Below are positions 25,311 through 34,397 of a stretch of 64,000 nt of DNA, in pieces; the first letter of the stretch is position 1; every line of letters begins with the position of its first letter. The stretch lies in assembly GCA_025936115.1 (NCBI GenBank), contig JAICTZ010000028.1:23341-87340 (forward strand). The letters run 5' to 3'. The notes beneath the pieces are model-generated. The model saw only the letters and a program-made list of their open reading frames with translations. It did no database searches and had not been told where the DNA came from. The stretch comes from Polyangiaceae bacterium. Lineage in GTDB: Bacteria; Myxococcota_A; Polyangia; Polyangiales; Polyangiaceae. The position numbers and the translations under genes were made by a program.

Positions 25311-27524
25311 CTAGCGCGAACTGCCGAGCGCCGCTCGACGGGCATGTGCCCCGGGACGAGGTGAGCTCACGAGATCGGCATAGTCGGCGGCGATCCTCTC
25401 GGCCTCGCCGAGCACGAGCGCGCCTGCTTCGGCGGCGTGGTTCTCGCCTGCGCTGGACGGCGCCGTCGCGCTCGAGGGACCACTCGCTCGATCACCCGTG
25501 TCCGTCACGCGCGCGGGCAGCCCGGAGTGCGATGCGTCCGCGACACTGAGTACATAGCTTGCCGGAGCATGCTTCCGTAGCTCATCGAGCACGGTCGCGC
25601 GCGCCCGCTCGCGGGACTTTTCGTCCGCGAGCTCGCGGCGCCGATCGCCTTCGTTCAACCCCACGTACTTCTTGTCGAGCTCTGCTTTCAGCCGCTTGCT
25701 CTGTTCGGCGAGCAGCTGAAAGCCGCGGCTCGCGGCGACCCGCTCGGCGGAGCGCGTGCGAAGCGCGGTGAGGTACGGGCTCACGCGATTGAGCGAGTTG
25801 TAGGCAGCGGAACGCACGGTGTCCCAGGGCAGCGGATCCTTCAGGCTACTTTCGCTCAGCTGTTCCTGATCCGTCGGGGAGGGCAGCACGATGTCCGCCG
25901 CGACGCCGCGCAATTGCGTCGAGGCGCCGCTCGGTCGGTAAAACTTCTCGATCGTGAGCTTCAGTGCGCCGGGATCGGGGGTGTGAGCGAGCCGGGCGCG
26001 ATCCATGATCGGCCCGAGGGGCACGATGTTCTGCACGGTGCCTTTCCCGAAGGTCTGCGTGTCGCCTACGATGACCGCACGGCCGTAATCCTTGAGCGCC
26101 CCGGCCAGGATTTCCGAGGCCGAAGCGCTCGCACGGTTGGTGAGCACGACGAGCGGCCCGTCGTACGCGACGGCGGGGTCACGATCGTCCAGTGACTCCA
26201 CGTCGCCGTTCGCATCACGCGTTTGCACGACGGGACCTGTCGGGATGAACAAGCCCGTGAGCGCGATCGCCTCGCGCAACGAGCCGCCACCGTTGCCGCG
26301 CAAATCCAGGACGAGACTCTGCACATGCTCGGTGCGGAGCTTGCGGAGCAGCACGGCGACATCGGCCGTGGCGCTCCGTTTCTCGCCGTGGCCGCTCGCG
26401 TTCATGTCGGCGTAGAACGAGGGCAGCTCGAGCACTCCGATGCGCCGAACGCTGCCGTCCCCTTGCGGCAGATCGACGATCCGTGCCTTGGCGCGCTGGT
26501 CGATGAGCTCGACCTGGTCGCGCAGGAGCACCGCGGTCTTCGGCAGAGCACCGTCGGGCGCGCCGGCTGGGCGATACTGGAGACGCACCGTCGAGCCGCG
26601 CCGGCCGCGGATCAGCTCCACGGTGCGCGTGAGCGGCTGCCCGGCCACGGGTACGAAGGGCGCGTCCGCTTGTGCCACGGCGACGATGCGGTCGCCCGCG
26701 TGGAGCGCACCGCTCTTCGCCGCCGGGCCGCCTGGGATCACCGCTCGGATCCTGCACTCGCCGTCGACGTCTTCGAGCGATGCGCCGATGCCCACGAGCG
26801 ACAAATTCATGTCGATCGCCAAACTTTCGAGCTCTTCGTGTCCGAGATAGTCCGAGTGAGGGTCGTAAACGTGGGCGAGCACGTTCAGGTAAAGCTCGTC
26901 GACCTCCTCGGTACGCAGCGATCTCGCCGTGGCGAGCCGCTGCTCGTAACGGTGCAACAAGCGCTGCTTGATTTGCTTGGCTTCGGTACCTGAAAGCTTT
27001 GCGTCGAGGTACTCGGCGCGCAGTGCCTCGTGCCACAGGTGTTCGGCGGCGCCGAGCCCAGCAGGTCGCGCGGCGTGCTCACGGTCAACCGGGATGCGGT
27101 CGTGCCCCGTGAAGTCGAACCGTTCGTGGTCGAGCACGCGCTTGACGTAGGTCAGACGTTGTTTGGATCGCTCGAGATAGCGCGCGAAGATTTTCCCGGC
27201 GAGGCTCGTGTCGCCCCGCTCGTGGATCGCTCGAGCGAGCGCCTCTTCGTGGCTCGAGAACTCGTCGACGTCGGATTTCAGCAACGTGCTGCGGCTCGGA
27301 TCGAGTGCGTCGAAATAGCCGTTCAGGAGCCGCTCAGCGAAGGTTGCATCGAGGGGGTGGTGCGAAAATTGAGAGCTCTCGAGCAAGTGTGCCGTGACAC
27401 GCGCGACGTTCGCTTCCGTATCGGGCGAGCCGCTGACGACCGCGGCGCGAGCGCCGACGCCGAGCATGGTCACCCCTGCGAGGAGCGCGAGGAGCCGTGA
27501 GGCAGTTCTGGGTCTAGCTTTCAT
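25311..27524 (-). CDS. prc: C-terminal processing (tail-specific) protease, Prc type
   Basis: Periplasmic serine protease of family S41, about 737 residues. A signal peptide (LLALLAGVTMLGVGARA) is followed by the Prc-type helical N-terminal domain (SRSTLLKSDVDEF, LGHEELESLAIDMN). A PDZ domain includes RIRAVIPGGPAAKSGALHAGDRIVAV in two blocks, then the protease domain with LDLRGNGGGSL, nucleophile Ser in SASASEILAGAL and Lys in QTFGKGTVQ. The C-terminal helical domain is also as in E. coli Prc. The start ATG overlaps the stop of the small gene at 27521 (ATGA), so it is the last gene of a coupled otsAB-orf-prc unit. It would trim or degrade periplasmic proteins and cell-wall enzymes. Confidence 0.92.
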   Translation of the reverse strand: MKARPRTASRLLALLAGVTMLGVGARAAVVSGSPDTEANVARVTAHLLESSQFSHHPLDATFAERLLNGYFDALDPSRSTLLKSDVDEFSSHEEALARAIHERGDTSLAGKIFARYLERSKQRLTYVKRVLDHERFDFTGHDRIPVDREHAARPAGLGAAEHLWHEALRAEYLDAKLSGTEAKQIKQRLLHRYEQRLATARSLRTEEVDELYLNVLAHVYDPHSDYLGHEELESLAIDMNLSLVGIGASLEDVDGECRIRAVIPGGPAAKSGALHAGDRIVAVAQADAPFVPVAGQPLTRTVELIRGRRGSTVRLQYRPAGAPDGALPKTAVLLRDQVELIDQRAKARIVDLPQGDGSVRRIGVLELPSFYADMNASGHGEKRSATADVAVLLRKLRTEHVQSLVLDLRGNGGGSLREAIALTGLFIPTGPVVQTRDANGDVESLDDRDPAVAYDGPLVVLTNRASASASEILAGALKDYGRAVIVGDTQTFGKGTVQNIVPLGPIMDRARLAHTPDPGALKLTIEKFYRPSGASTQLRGVAADIVLPSPTDQEQLSESSLKDPLPWDTVRSAAYNSLNRVSPYLTALRTRSAERVAASRGFQLLAEQSKRLKAELDKKYVGLNEGDRRRELADEKSRERARATVLDELRKHAPASYVLSVADASHSGLPARVTDTGDRASGPSSATAPSSAGENHAAEAGALVLGEAERIAADYADLVSSPRPGAHARRAALGSSR

Positions 27525-27874
27525 GTTGCTCCGCGATCGAGGTCGCGCCCACGGGGCGCCGATACTCGATGCTGACACTCGATCGTGATCGCAACCTGGA
27601 ACGAACGTGACGAACGTGAAAGAGAGCACGCGGCGCCGGCCTTGCCGCCGAGCTTGGGGACCAGCGCCCCGCTACGGCCGTTCAGGCGGACGCTCGGGCG
27701 CTCGAACTCGGGAACGTAGCGTGGGGCGTTCTCGTCGCGCCGCACTTCGATGAGGTCGCCGTCGACGGCCGCGCTCGTGAGATCCAGCACCGCGGCAACC
27801 GTGCCCCACCTGCTGGGTGTCGACGACGCACCCGTCATGACTGCGCGCGTGCGGCTCGAAATCCTGGTGCGCAT
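27521..27874 (-). CDS. Small unrecognised protein coupled between otsAB and prc
   Basis: A 117-residue, Arg/Ser-rich protein with no recognised domain. Coding is supported by its junctions: its ATG overlaps the otsAB stop by one nucleotide (TGATG) and its TGA overlaps the prc start (ATGA). Two such junctions in one frame would be a notable coincidence for a non-gene. The middle contains DGDLIEVRRDENAPRYVPEF, which looks like ordinary protein; the C-terminal third is less convincing. It may instead be a degenerate open frame that maintains translational coupling. Confidence 0.5.
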   Translation of the reverse strand: MRTRISSRTRAVMTGASSTPSRWGTVAAVLDLTSAAVDGDLIEVRRDENAPRYVPEFERPSVRLNGRSGALVPKLGGKAGAACSLSRSSRSFQVAITIECQHRVSAPRGRDLDRGAT

Positions 27875-30093
27875 CAGTCAGCTCCGCCGTGAGTTGCGAC
27901 GAGCCGGGCCAGGAGCCTGCGTACGTCGCGGTAGTCGTTCATGCGAAAGCGCGCGTGTGAGAACGGCGCGCCCACTCGAATCGAGATTGCGTCGGGGGGC
28001 AGCGCCCGAAAGAGGTCTTCGTCGGTCTCGTCGTCGCCTACCGCCAACACGAAATCGGGGGAGAGCTCGCTCGCGACGAGCAACGCCGCAGCGCCTTTGT
28101 TCACTCCAGAGTTGCGAACCTCGACGACTTTCTTGCCCTCGAGGACCTGCACGTCGAGGTTCGCAGTGTACCGCGTCAGCTCGTCGATGAGCTCCTTGGC
28201 GCGTTGGGCTCCGAGCTCGGGATCACAGCGGCGATAGTGCCACGCGAGCGAGAACTCCTTTTCTTCGAACAGCGAGCCCGCGACTTGCGCCACATACACC
28301 CGCAAAATGGGGGCGATTTGCTCCTTCCAATCGGACGCAAGTGACTTGAGCAGGCGCCAGTCGGCGCCCTCGCGCCTGACCCATGCGCCGTGTTCGGCGA
28401 TCATACCGACGCGAACCGAGCCGAACCAATCGGAGAGAGTGGCTCGATCACGCCCGCTCACGAGGAATATGCCGCCCGAGGTGCGTCGCCGCATTGCAGC
28501 GAGCAATCCCACGAGCTCGGCGTCGGGAGCCGCGAGTTGAGGCTGTGGCGCGAAAGGGACCAGCGTGCCGTCGTAGTCGAGGAGGATCAGCGAGCAGCGC
28601 GCGGCCGCGTAGCGCTGTGCGATTTCGGTCTGCATCTGAGCGCTGAGGTGGCGTGTCGCGAGCTGCCCCTGCTGAGCTTTCACGCGAGCGAGCGTCGTGA
28701 GGAAGTGCTCCGCCCAGCGGCGGGCGTCATAGGCTTTCAAGCGCTCCTGCATGGGACGATTGCGGGCCATCTGTTCTACTGCTGGCATGCCGAGTGCCTG
28801 CTGCAGCGCGTCGGCTATTTCACTCGCATGGTTCGGATTGACGATCAGCGCCTCACCGAGCTCACGGGCGGCGCCTGCCATTTCGCTCAGAATCAGCACG
28901 CCCGTGGAGTCGGGCTTGGAAGCGAGATATTCTTTGGCCACGAGATTCATGCCGTCGCGCAGCGGCGTGATCAGCGCTGCTGGCGCGAGGGCGTACAGTG
29001 CCACGAGCGAGTTGAAGTCGAGCGCGCGGTACTGGTAGAGGATCGGCACCCATTCCGTCGAGCCGAAACGTCCGTTGATGCGTCCGACCCACTCGTCGAG
29101 CTCCTTCTTCATGCGACCGTACTGCCGCACTTCGGTGCGGGAGGGCACCACGGTGAGCGCGAATACGACTCGCTCGTGCCATTCGGGGTAGCGCACCAAA
29201 AACTCCTCGAAACCCTGTAAGCGTTTGACGATGCCTTTGGTGTAATCGAGTCGGTCCACGGAAAAGATGAGCTGCTTGCCCCGGATCCCGAGCGAGAGCT
29301 CTGCGCGCCGCTGCAGGACGGCCGGGTCGTTCGCGGCCGTCATGAACTGCTCGAAATCGATGCCGATCGGAAACGTGTCGGCGCGTCGCACCTGATCGCC
29401 GAGCGCAATCTGCCCGAGCTTGTGATCCCAGCCGAGCACGCGGAACACGGAATGCAGGAAATGCTGCGTGTACTCATGGGTGTGGAAGCCCACGAGGTCC
29501 GCCCCCAAAACCCCGGCGAGCAGCTCGCGCTTCCACGGGCCGGGCAGCAGGCGAATGAGCTCGTGCGACGGGAAAGGGATGTGGAGAAAGAATCCGATGG
29601 TGGCGTCGGCTCTCGCCGCGCGCAGCTGCGCCGGCAGCAGCATGAGTTGGTAGTCGTGAATCCAGATGGTGTCGCCGGGTCGGAAGACCTCGAGGACCGC
29701 GTCGCGAAAGAGCGCGTTGACGCGCACGTACGCCGCCCACTGCTGCGGATTGTATTCGACGTAGGACGGAAAGTAGTGAAAGAGCGGCCAGAGCGTTGCG
29801 TTCGAAAAGCCTTGATAAAAGTCCCGCACGTCGTCTTGCGAGAGAAACACCGGAAACGAGCCGTACTGCTCGAGCGCCACGGCGCGCATGCGAGCCTGCT
29901 CCGCTTCCGGAACCGCGGCGCCCGGCCAGCCTACCCAGACGCATTCGAAATCGACGTTTTCGGCTCGCGCCTTCGCGAGGTAGGCGCTGAGCGCGCTCAC
30001 GAGCCCGCCCGAGCTGGCGACGAAGCCCCAGCCGCCCTCGCGCTGTTGCGCGGTGAAGGGCAAGCGATTCGAAACGATGACGAGTCGGGGCAC
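27874..30093 (-). CDS. Trehalose-6-phosphate synthase/phosphatase fusion (OtsA-OtsB)
   Basis: Bifunctional cytoplasmic enzyme of 739 residues. The N-terminal GT20 domain (about 1-470) makes trehalose 6-phosphate from UDP-glucose and glucose 6-phosphate: LVIVSNRLPF, WVGWPG, WIHDYQLMLLPAQLR, FFLHIPFPS, the sugar-nucleotide region FSVDRLDYTKG and LRDGMNLVAKE. The C-terminal HAD phosphatase (from about residue 490) has motif I LLDYDGTL, LVSGRD and the acidic motif GDDETDEDLF, and would release trehalose. Such fusions channel the phosphorylated intermediate. The gene leads the coupled unit with the small ORF and prc. Trehalose is a compatible solute, fitting the stress theme of 24-44 kb. Confidence 0.95.
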   Translation of the reverse strand: MPRLVIVSNRLPFTAQQREGGWGFVASSGGLVSALSAYLAKARAENVDFECVWVGWPGAAVPEAEQARMRAVALEQYGSFPVFLSQDDVRDFYQGFSNATLWPLFHYFPSYVEYNPQQWAAYVRVNALFRDAVLEVFRPGDTIWIHDYQLMLLPAQLRAARADATIGFFLHIPFPSHELIRLLPGPWKRELLAGVLGADLVGFHTHEYTQHFLHSVFRVLGWDHKLGQIALGDQVRRADTFPIGIDFEQFMTAANDPAVLQRRAELSLGIRGKQLIFSVDRLDYTKGIVKRLQGFEEFLVRYPEWHERVVFALTVVPSRTEVRQYGRMKKELDEWVGRINGRFGSTEWVPILYQYRALDFNSLVALYALAPAALITPLRDGMNLVAKEYLASKPDSTGVLILSEMAGAARELGEALIVNPNHASEIADALQQALGMPAVEQMARNRPMQERLKAYDARRWAEHFLTTLARVKAQQGQLATRHLSAQMQTEIAQRYAAARCSLILLDYDGTLVPFAPQPQLAAPDAELVGLLAAMRRRTSGGIFLVSGRDRATLSDWFGSVRVGMIAEHGAWVRREGADWRLLKSLASDWKEQIAPILRVYVAQVAGSLFEEKEFSLAWHYRRCDPELGAQRAKELIDELTRYTANLDVQVLEGKKVVEVRNSGVNKGAAALLVASELSPDFVLAVGDDETDEDLFRALPPDAISIRVGAPFSHARFRMNDYRDVRRLLARLVATHGGAD

Positions 30094-30637
30094 GGCGTTA
30101 CCTCCTTGACGCGAGGCAGTAACGCCACCCGTCTATCCACGGCATCCTACGACTCTCGGCGCTTGTCAAATCGCAAGTTTCGCCGGTTTCTGACTACGCC
30201 GCAGCACGTTGCGGACGAGGAAATGGTTGGACCTCAAAAGGATTCGCGACGCGCAGCACGCCCATTCGCGACGCGACGAGCAACGCGAGCGAAAGCGCGC
30301 GAGTCATGGCCATCAATGCGATCGACGCCGGCTGCGGAGCCAGCGATGGTTGATGTACGCGAGAGCGGCTGCCAGGCAGAGGTGGTGCCGGCCGATTCTC
30401 GGCGAGGTCAGTGGGGCAGGGACCGTGCCTCGCTGGAGGACTGCATCGCGCGGCGCGCGAGGCATCCATGCTCGTGCGCGCTCGCATGATTCGTGTCGGC
30501 TACCTACGAATACGGTGGCGTAGACCGCGGACGTTCGCTAGGCTCGCGATGAAACTACGGGTGCGGCAAACGGTTGCCGCAGGTTTGCCTTGGTCGGGCC
30601 GCCAGGCGCTCAGCGACTCTGCTCGCTCCGCTCCAAG
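30094..30637. other. Intergenic region between divergent otsAB and nhaA
   Basis: 544 bp without a convincing gene. It must hold both divergent promoters. A short dyad CTTG-N8-CAAG lies at 30162-30177 and a weak half-match to the 18-bp motif (GATGAAACTA) at 30548-30557. Open frames here are Arg-rich and lack start signals. Confidence 0.6.
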
Positions 30638-32050
30638 ATGGCCGATTCCACCTCCAGCAGCGCACGTATCTCGAGCGACCCTCCCGGAAGCTGGCCGCGC
30701 ATTCGGCAGCTTGCTCGCCGAGCGTTCGCGCCGATCGAGAGATTCCTCGCCATCGAGGCGTCGAGCAGTGTCCTGCTCCTGTGCGCTGCGGCGGTCGCCC
30801 TCATCTGGGCCAACTCGCCGTGGCGGAAAACTTATGCCGCGCTCTGGAAGGCGCCGCTCGGCTTCCGGCTGGGCCGCTTCTCATTCGAGCACGACCTCCA
30901 CTTTTGGATCAACGACGTGGCGATGACCGTGTTCTTCTTCGTCATCGGCCTCGAGATCCGCCGAGAGCTGGAGCGCGGGGAATTGAGCACGCTGCGCCGC
31001 GCCGCGCTCCCGCTCGCCGCGGCGCTCGGAGGAATGCTGGTCCCCGGCTGTATCTTCCTGCTGCTGAATTGGGGCCGACCCTCGGTGAGCGGCTGGGGCA
31101 TTCCGATGGCGACGGACGTCGCATTCGCCGTTGGCATCCTGGCGCTCCTGGGACGTCGCGTGCCTCCGGCTCTCCGCATTCTCCTCCTGGCGCTCGCGGT
31201 CATCGACGACGTTGGGGCGATCGTGATCATCGCTCTCTTCTACTCGTCTGGAGTCTCGGCCGGCGGCTTCCTCATCCTGAGTGTGGGCCTGACAGTGATC
31301 CTTCTCCTGCAGCTGCTCGGGGTGCGCACGCCCTGGGCGTACGTGCCGCCGGCCGTCGTCGTCTGGGCAGGAACGTACAGCGCCGGGATCCACTCGACCC
31401 TAGCGGGCGTCGCTCTGGGCCTCCTTACCCCGGCGCGTGCGTGGTTCGGTCCGCGCGGCTTTGCGGAGACTGTCGACGCAAGCGTAGCTGTCCTGCGGAT
31501 GCACTCAGGACAGGACGAGCGCGAAGTTGTCCTGCACCTGAAAGAGGTAGAACGAGCTCGTCGCGAGGCCGTGTCGCCTCTCGAGCGCCTCGAGCACGCG
31601 CTCCACCCGTGGGTCGCTTTCGGAGCGATGCCTTTGTTTGCGTTGGCGAACTCCGGCGTCTCGGTGGGCCAAGTATCGTTCGACCGCGAGCCGCTGCGTG
31701 TCTTCTTGGGCGTGACGCTCGGGCTCGTGGTCGGAAAGCCCCTGGGCGTGCTGTGCTGCTCGTGGCTCGCTCGTCGCGCGAGGCTCGCGTCGTTACCGGC
31801 GGGCGTCACTGGGAGCCAGGCAGCGATCGTGGGCACGGTTGCCGGCATCGGGTTCACGATGTCGATGTTCATTGCCGAGCTGGCCTGCCCCGCCGGTGCG
31901 ACGCTCGAGACCGCCAAGCTCGGCGTTTTGGTGGGCTCCGCGGTTGCGGCGCTCGTCAGTTACGTGTGGGGCAGGGTCGTGTTCGCCCGGCGAGGTACGC
32001 GCTCTCCACGAGCCAGCGACTCGGAACCACGGGCATCGACGAGCGCGTGA
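30638..32050 (+). CDS. nhaA: Na+/H+ antiporter NhaA
   Basis: Inner-membrane antiporter of about 470 residues with 12 predicted TM helices. The paired aspartates of the ion site are in LALAVIDDVGAIVIIALFY (TM5), and the conserved FFFVIGLEIRRELERGEL is present near the start of the transporter core. TM4 GWGIPMATDVAFAVGIL is as in E. coli NhaA. A segment of about 60 residues between TM8 and TM9 (RMHSGQDEREVVLHLKEVERA) is longer than in E. coli. Start ATG 30638 is chosen over the upstream TTG at 30590. Expected role: sodium export and pH/osmotic tolerance. Confidence 0.93.
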   Translation: MADSTSSSARISSDPPGSWPRIRQLARRAFAPIERFLAIEASSSVLLLCAAAVALIWANSPWRKTYAALWKAPLGFRLGRFSFEHDLHFWINDVAMTVFFFVIGLEIRRELERGELSTLRRAALPLAAALGGMLVPGCIFLLLNWGRPSVSGWGIPMATDVAFAVGILALLGRRVPPALRILLLALAVIDDVGAIVIIALFYSSGVSAGGFLILSVGLTVILLLQLLGVRTPWAYVPPAVVVWAGTYSAGIHSTLAGVALGLLTPARAWFGPRGFAETVDASVAVLRMHSGQDEREVVLHLKEVERARREAVSPLERLEHALHPWVAFGAMPLFALANSGVSVGQVSFDREPLRVFLGVTLGLVVGKPLGVLCCSWLARRARLASLPAGVTGSQAAIVGTVAGIGFTMSMFIAELACPAGATLETAKLGVLVGSAVAALVSYVWGRVVFARRGTRSPRASDSEPRASTSA

Positions 32051-32264
32051 CGCCCTGCTCGTGGAGATGGATTCGCGCTTGACTCACCACCACATCGCAC
32101 TCGGCAGGGGACTTACGTGAGCTCGAGCGGCGCTCCGACCTTTCGCCTTCGGAGTCTCGGCTGCTCGTGTGCGACGCGATTCACTCGCGCTAAAGCGTGC
32201 CGACGTAGCAGATCGCAATTTCCTCGTGGGCTGGTACGCTTCGAGAAAGCTCAGGAGAAAGCCA

Positions 32265-33116
32265 ATGGTCGATACCCTGCACCCGAGTCAATCCCAGCGT
32301 GTATCGATCGTCGCCGGTGAGCTCGCCTCCGATTCGGCGCTGCGGGAGGTGGAGATGCTCGCGAGCACGTTGGGGGTGCTCCAGACCGTGACCCGCGTCT
32401 TGCCACCGCCGCAGAAACCGAGTGTAAGGACCGCGCTCGAGGCGAGTCGTCAGGCCGATCTCGAGCTCTTGGAAGAGGCGGCGCTCGCGGACCAGGTTAC
32501 TTCGGTCCTTCCGAGCAAGGAGTGGCCGGCGACGCAGGTGCTGCGAGCGGAGGAAGGGTTTTTGGAGACCGTCGTACGGCTGGTGCAAGAGACCGGCGCG
32601 GAGCTCGTGATTTTGACGGGCGTCGATGCATCCGTCGTGGCCGCGATCACGGAGCTTGCTCACGCCTGCCAACGCCCGATGCTTCTAGCGCGACCAGCCG
32701 CTGAAGGTGCAGAGGGCGTTCTCGTGGCGACGTCGATGGCCGACGATGGCATTCGGGTCCTTCGCTACGGAGCCGAGCTTTCCCGTCGATTGGGCGCCGC
32801 CGTCACAGTGGCACACAATCCAGTGGCCTCGGGGACGGACTCCGCCGTCGCGCATGAAAAAGCGCGCGCGGAGCTCGAGACGCGCGCTTCTGCCATTGGC
32901 AGCGAGGTCGGGGTCCAGATACGAACGGCCGTCACGTCAGCAGAGTCGCCAGAAGCTGCGATTGTTGCGCTGGCCACCCAGAAGAATTGGCAACTTCTGG
33001 TGCTGGGGTCCTACCCTCGCTCATGGCTGACCGGTTGGCTCGTGCCGAGTGTATGCGCGCCCGTAGTCGAAAGAGTCCCTTCGAGCGTGCTGGTTCTGCC
33101 CCTGCTAGAGACGTGA
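32265..33116 (+). CDS. Tandem-domain universal stress protein (UspA family)
   Basis: A 283-residue cytoplasmic protein with two Usp-like domains. The first (about 1-150) is degenerate and lacks a clear GxxGxxS phosphate loop. The second (about 152-280) has LVATSMADDGIRVLRYGAEL and ends LLVLGSYPRSWLTGWLVPSV, an altered version of the ATP-binding G-x2-G-x9-GS loop. AGGAG 7 nt before the ATG at 32265 fixes the start; the longer open frame upstream is unlikely. Probably a nucleotide-binding stress-signalling protein; the missing canonical glycines suggest it may not bind ATP tightly. Confidence 0.82.
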   Translation: MVDTLHPSQSQRVSIVAGELASDSALREVEMLASTLGVLQTVTRVLPPPQKPSVRTALEASRQADLELLEEAALADQVTSVLPSKEWPATQVLRAEEGFLETVVRLVQETGAELVILTGVDASVVAAITELAHACQRPMLLARPAAEGAEGVLVATSMADDGIRVLRYGAELSRRLGAAVTVAHNPVASGTDSAVAHEKARAELETRASAIGSEVGVQIRTAVTSAESPEAAIVALATQKNWQLLVLGSYPRSWLTGWLVPSVCAPVVERVPSSVLVLPLLET

Positions 33117-33438
33117 ATCGACGCGACCTGCGCACTGTCCCGTTTTGCCCCGCGGCGCGTCTCCGATGTCGCGAGCGAAGAGTGCGGATGCTCGTAGTCT
33201 TCGGTTGACGCCATAGCCCGGCGTAAGAACGATCCCCGTGGAAGCATCGCTGCGCGACGAGACGGCCCAATGCTTGCTCTCTGAGCGCGCCGCAACAGGA
33301 GCCCGCCATGGACACGATGAACGACGACAAGCATGCGGCCCTATTTCATAGACATCGACAACGACATGTCGGCGATTGGAGCCGGCGTTGCAGCGGGTTC
33401 GACACCTCTCGAGTCTCGGTCGGGGTAAGGAGAGCAGC
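33117..33438. other. Intergenic region between the two usp genes
   Basis: 322 bp with no supported gene. Frames on both strands are short and Arg-rich. A Shine-Dalgarno AAGGAGAG at its end serves the next gene. No copy of the 18-bp motif was found here. Confidence 0.55.
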
Positions 33439-34110
33439 ATGAACACGCCCGCTGACGCAATCAAGCCGTTCGTCGTCCTCGTCGGCGTCGATTACGCGGA
33501 TCTCGGGACGCTCGCGCTGCTCGAAACTCTCGATGCCGCCAAAGCTCGGCCGCGCAGTCAGGTCCATGCCGTGCACGTGGGGCAGGCGGCCGGCATGCAC
33601 AGCGCGGCCGGGACGACTTCCTCAGAAGATGTCCAGTCGAGCGAAGCGTCCACGTCCCTCAAGACTTACATCGAAAAGGTGCTTGCAGAATGGCAAGCGC
33701 GTGCCGGCGGCGAGGTCCCACTGCCGTTCGAACGTCTCACGACACACGTCAGATTCAGCGATCCTGCGCACGCGATCGCGCAGCTCGCGTCGGACATCGA
33801 AGCGGATCTGGTCGTAGTCGGAACGCACGGGCGGCGCGGACTCACGCACCTGCTTTTAGGCTCGGTGGCGGAGGGGGTCGTGCGGCTCGCCCCTTGCCCG
33901 GTGCTCGTCGTGAGGCCCGTGCGCTCGCCGGCGGCGGCGGCGCCGCAGATCGAGCCACCTTGCCCGCTGTGCGTGGAGGCACGTCGCGCGAGCGACGGGC
34001 GCGTGTTCTGGTGTGAGCAACACCGGGAACACCACGAGCGGCGTCACACCTACTCGTTCAGTCCCGTGAGATCGGCGCACCAGTCAGGTCTTTTGTATCC
34101 GGTTCGTTGA
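33439..34110 (+). CDS. Universal stress protein with C-terminal Cys/His zinc-ribbon-like tail
   Basis: A 223-residue protein with a canonical Usp domain: VVLVGVDYADLGTLALLETL at the start and the ATP loop VVVGTHGRRGLTHLLLGSVAEGVVRLAPCPVLVV at 122-155 (G-x2-G-x9-G-S/T form present). Beyond the domain a tail of about 60 residues holds PPCPLCVEARRA and FWCEQHREHHERRH, giving C-x2-C then C-x2-H plus further His, a likely metal site. A similar tail is, to my recollection, found in myxobacterial Usp proteins. Start fixed by AAGGAGAG before the ATG at 33439. Metal or redox sensing through the tail is inference. Confidence 0.87.
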   Translation: MNTPADAIKPFVVLVGVDYADLGTLALLETLDAAKARPRSQVHAVHVGQAAGMHSAAGTTSSEDVQSSEASTSLKTYIEKVLAEWQARAGGEVPLPFERLTTHVRFSDPAHAIAQLASDIEADLVVVGTHGRRGLTHLLLGSVAEGVVRLAPCPVLVVRPVRSPAAAAPQIEPPCPLCVEARRASDGRVFWCEQHREHHERRHTYSFSPVRSAHQSGLLYPVR

Positions 34111-34186
34111 GCTTCCATGCGCCAGCCCCGGGTCGCTGTAGCTCGTGGCGAAACGCGACAGGTTGCCGACGCGGCGTTCCCGGATA

Positions 34187-34204
34187 TAGTTGGCGTTCAA
34201 ACGA
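34187..34204. promoter_or_regulatory. 18-bp shared operator motif, copy 3
   Basis: TAGTTGGCGTTCAAACGA matches the consensus except at position 17. It lies 194 bp upstream of the DUF389 gene in a 287-bp gap (34111-34397) that otherwise contains no convincing coding sequence. Confidence 0.55.
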
Positions 34205-34397
34205 GTTCAACGGACACCATCGCGCTCCTGAGGACCGAACAGCCCGGGGGAGGCGATGCGCCGTACCGTCGCGAGGTGGAATGTACCGCGTTCGCCGGCA
34301 ACGATCTCGTGAGCGCAACGTCAGCGGCTCGAGCCCCGCAAAGATGCTCCGGGCGCGTGGCGGGACGATTCCGTCACCGCGATGATGGTGGACGCCC

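Noticed and set aside
30162..30177. CTTG-N8-CAAG dyad upstream of otsAB as another shared operator
   Set aside because: Its arms do not match the AGTT/TCAAA invariant positions of the 18-bp motif.
30540..30557. AGGCTCGCGATGAAACTA upstream of nhaA as a seventh motif copy
   Set aside because: Only one half-site (AAACTA) fits; the other arm and invariant positions do not.
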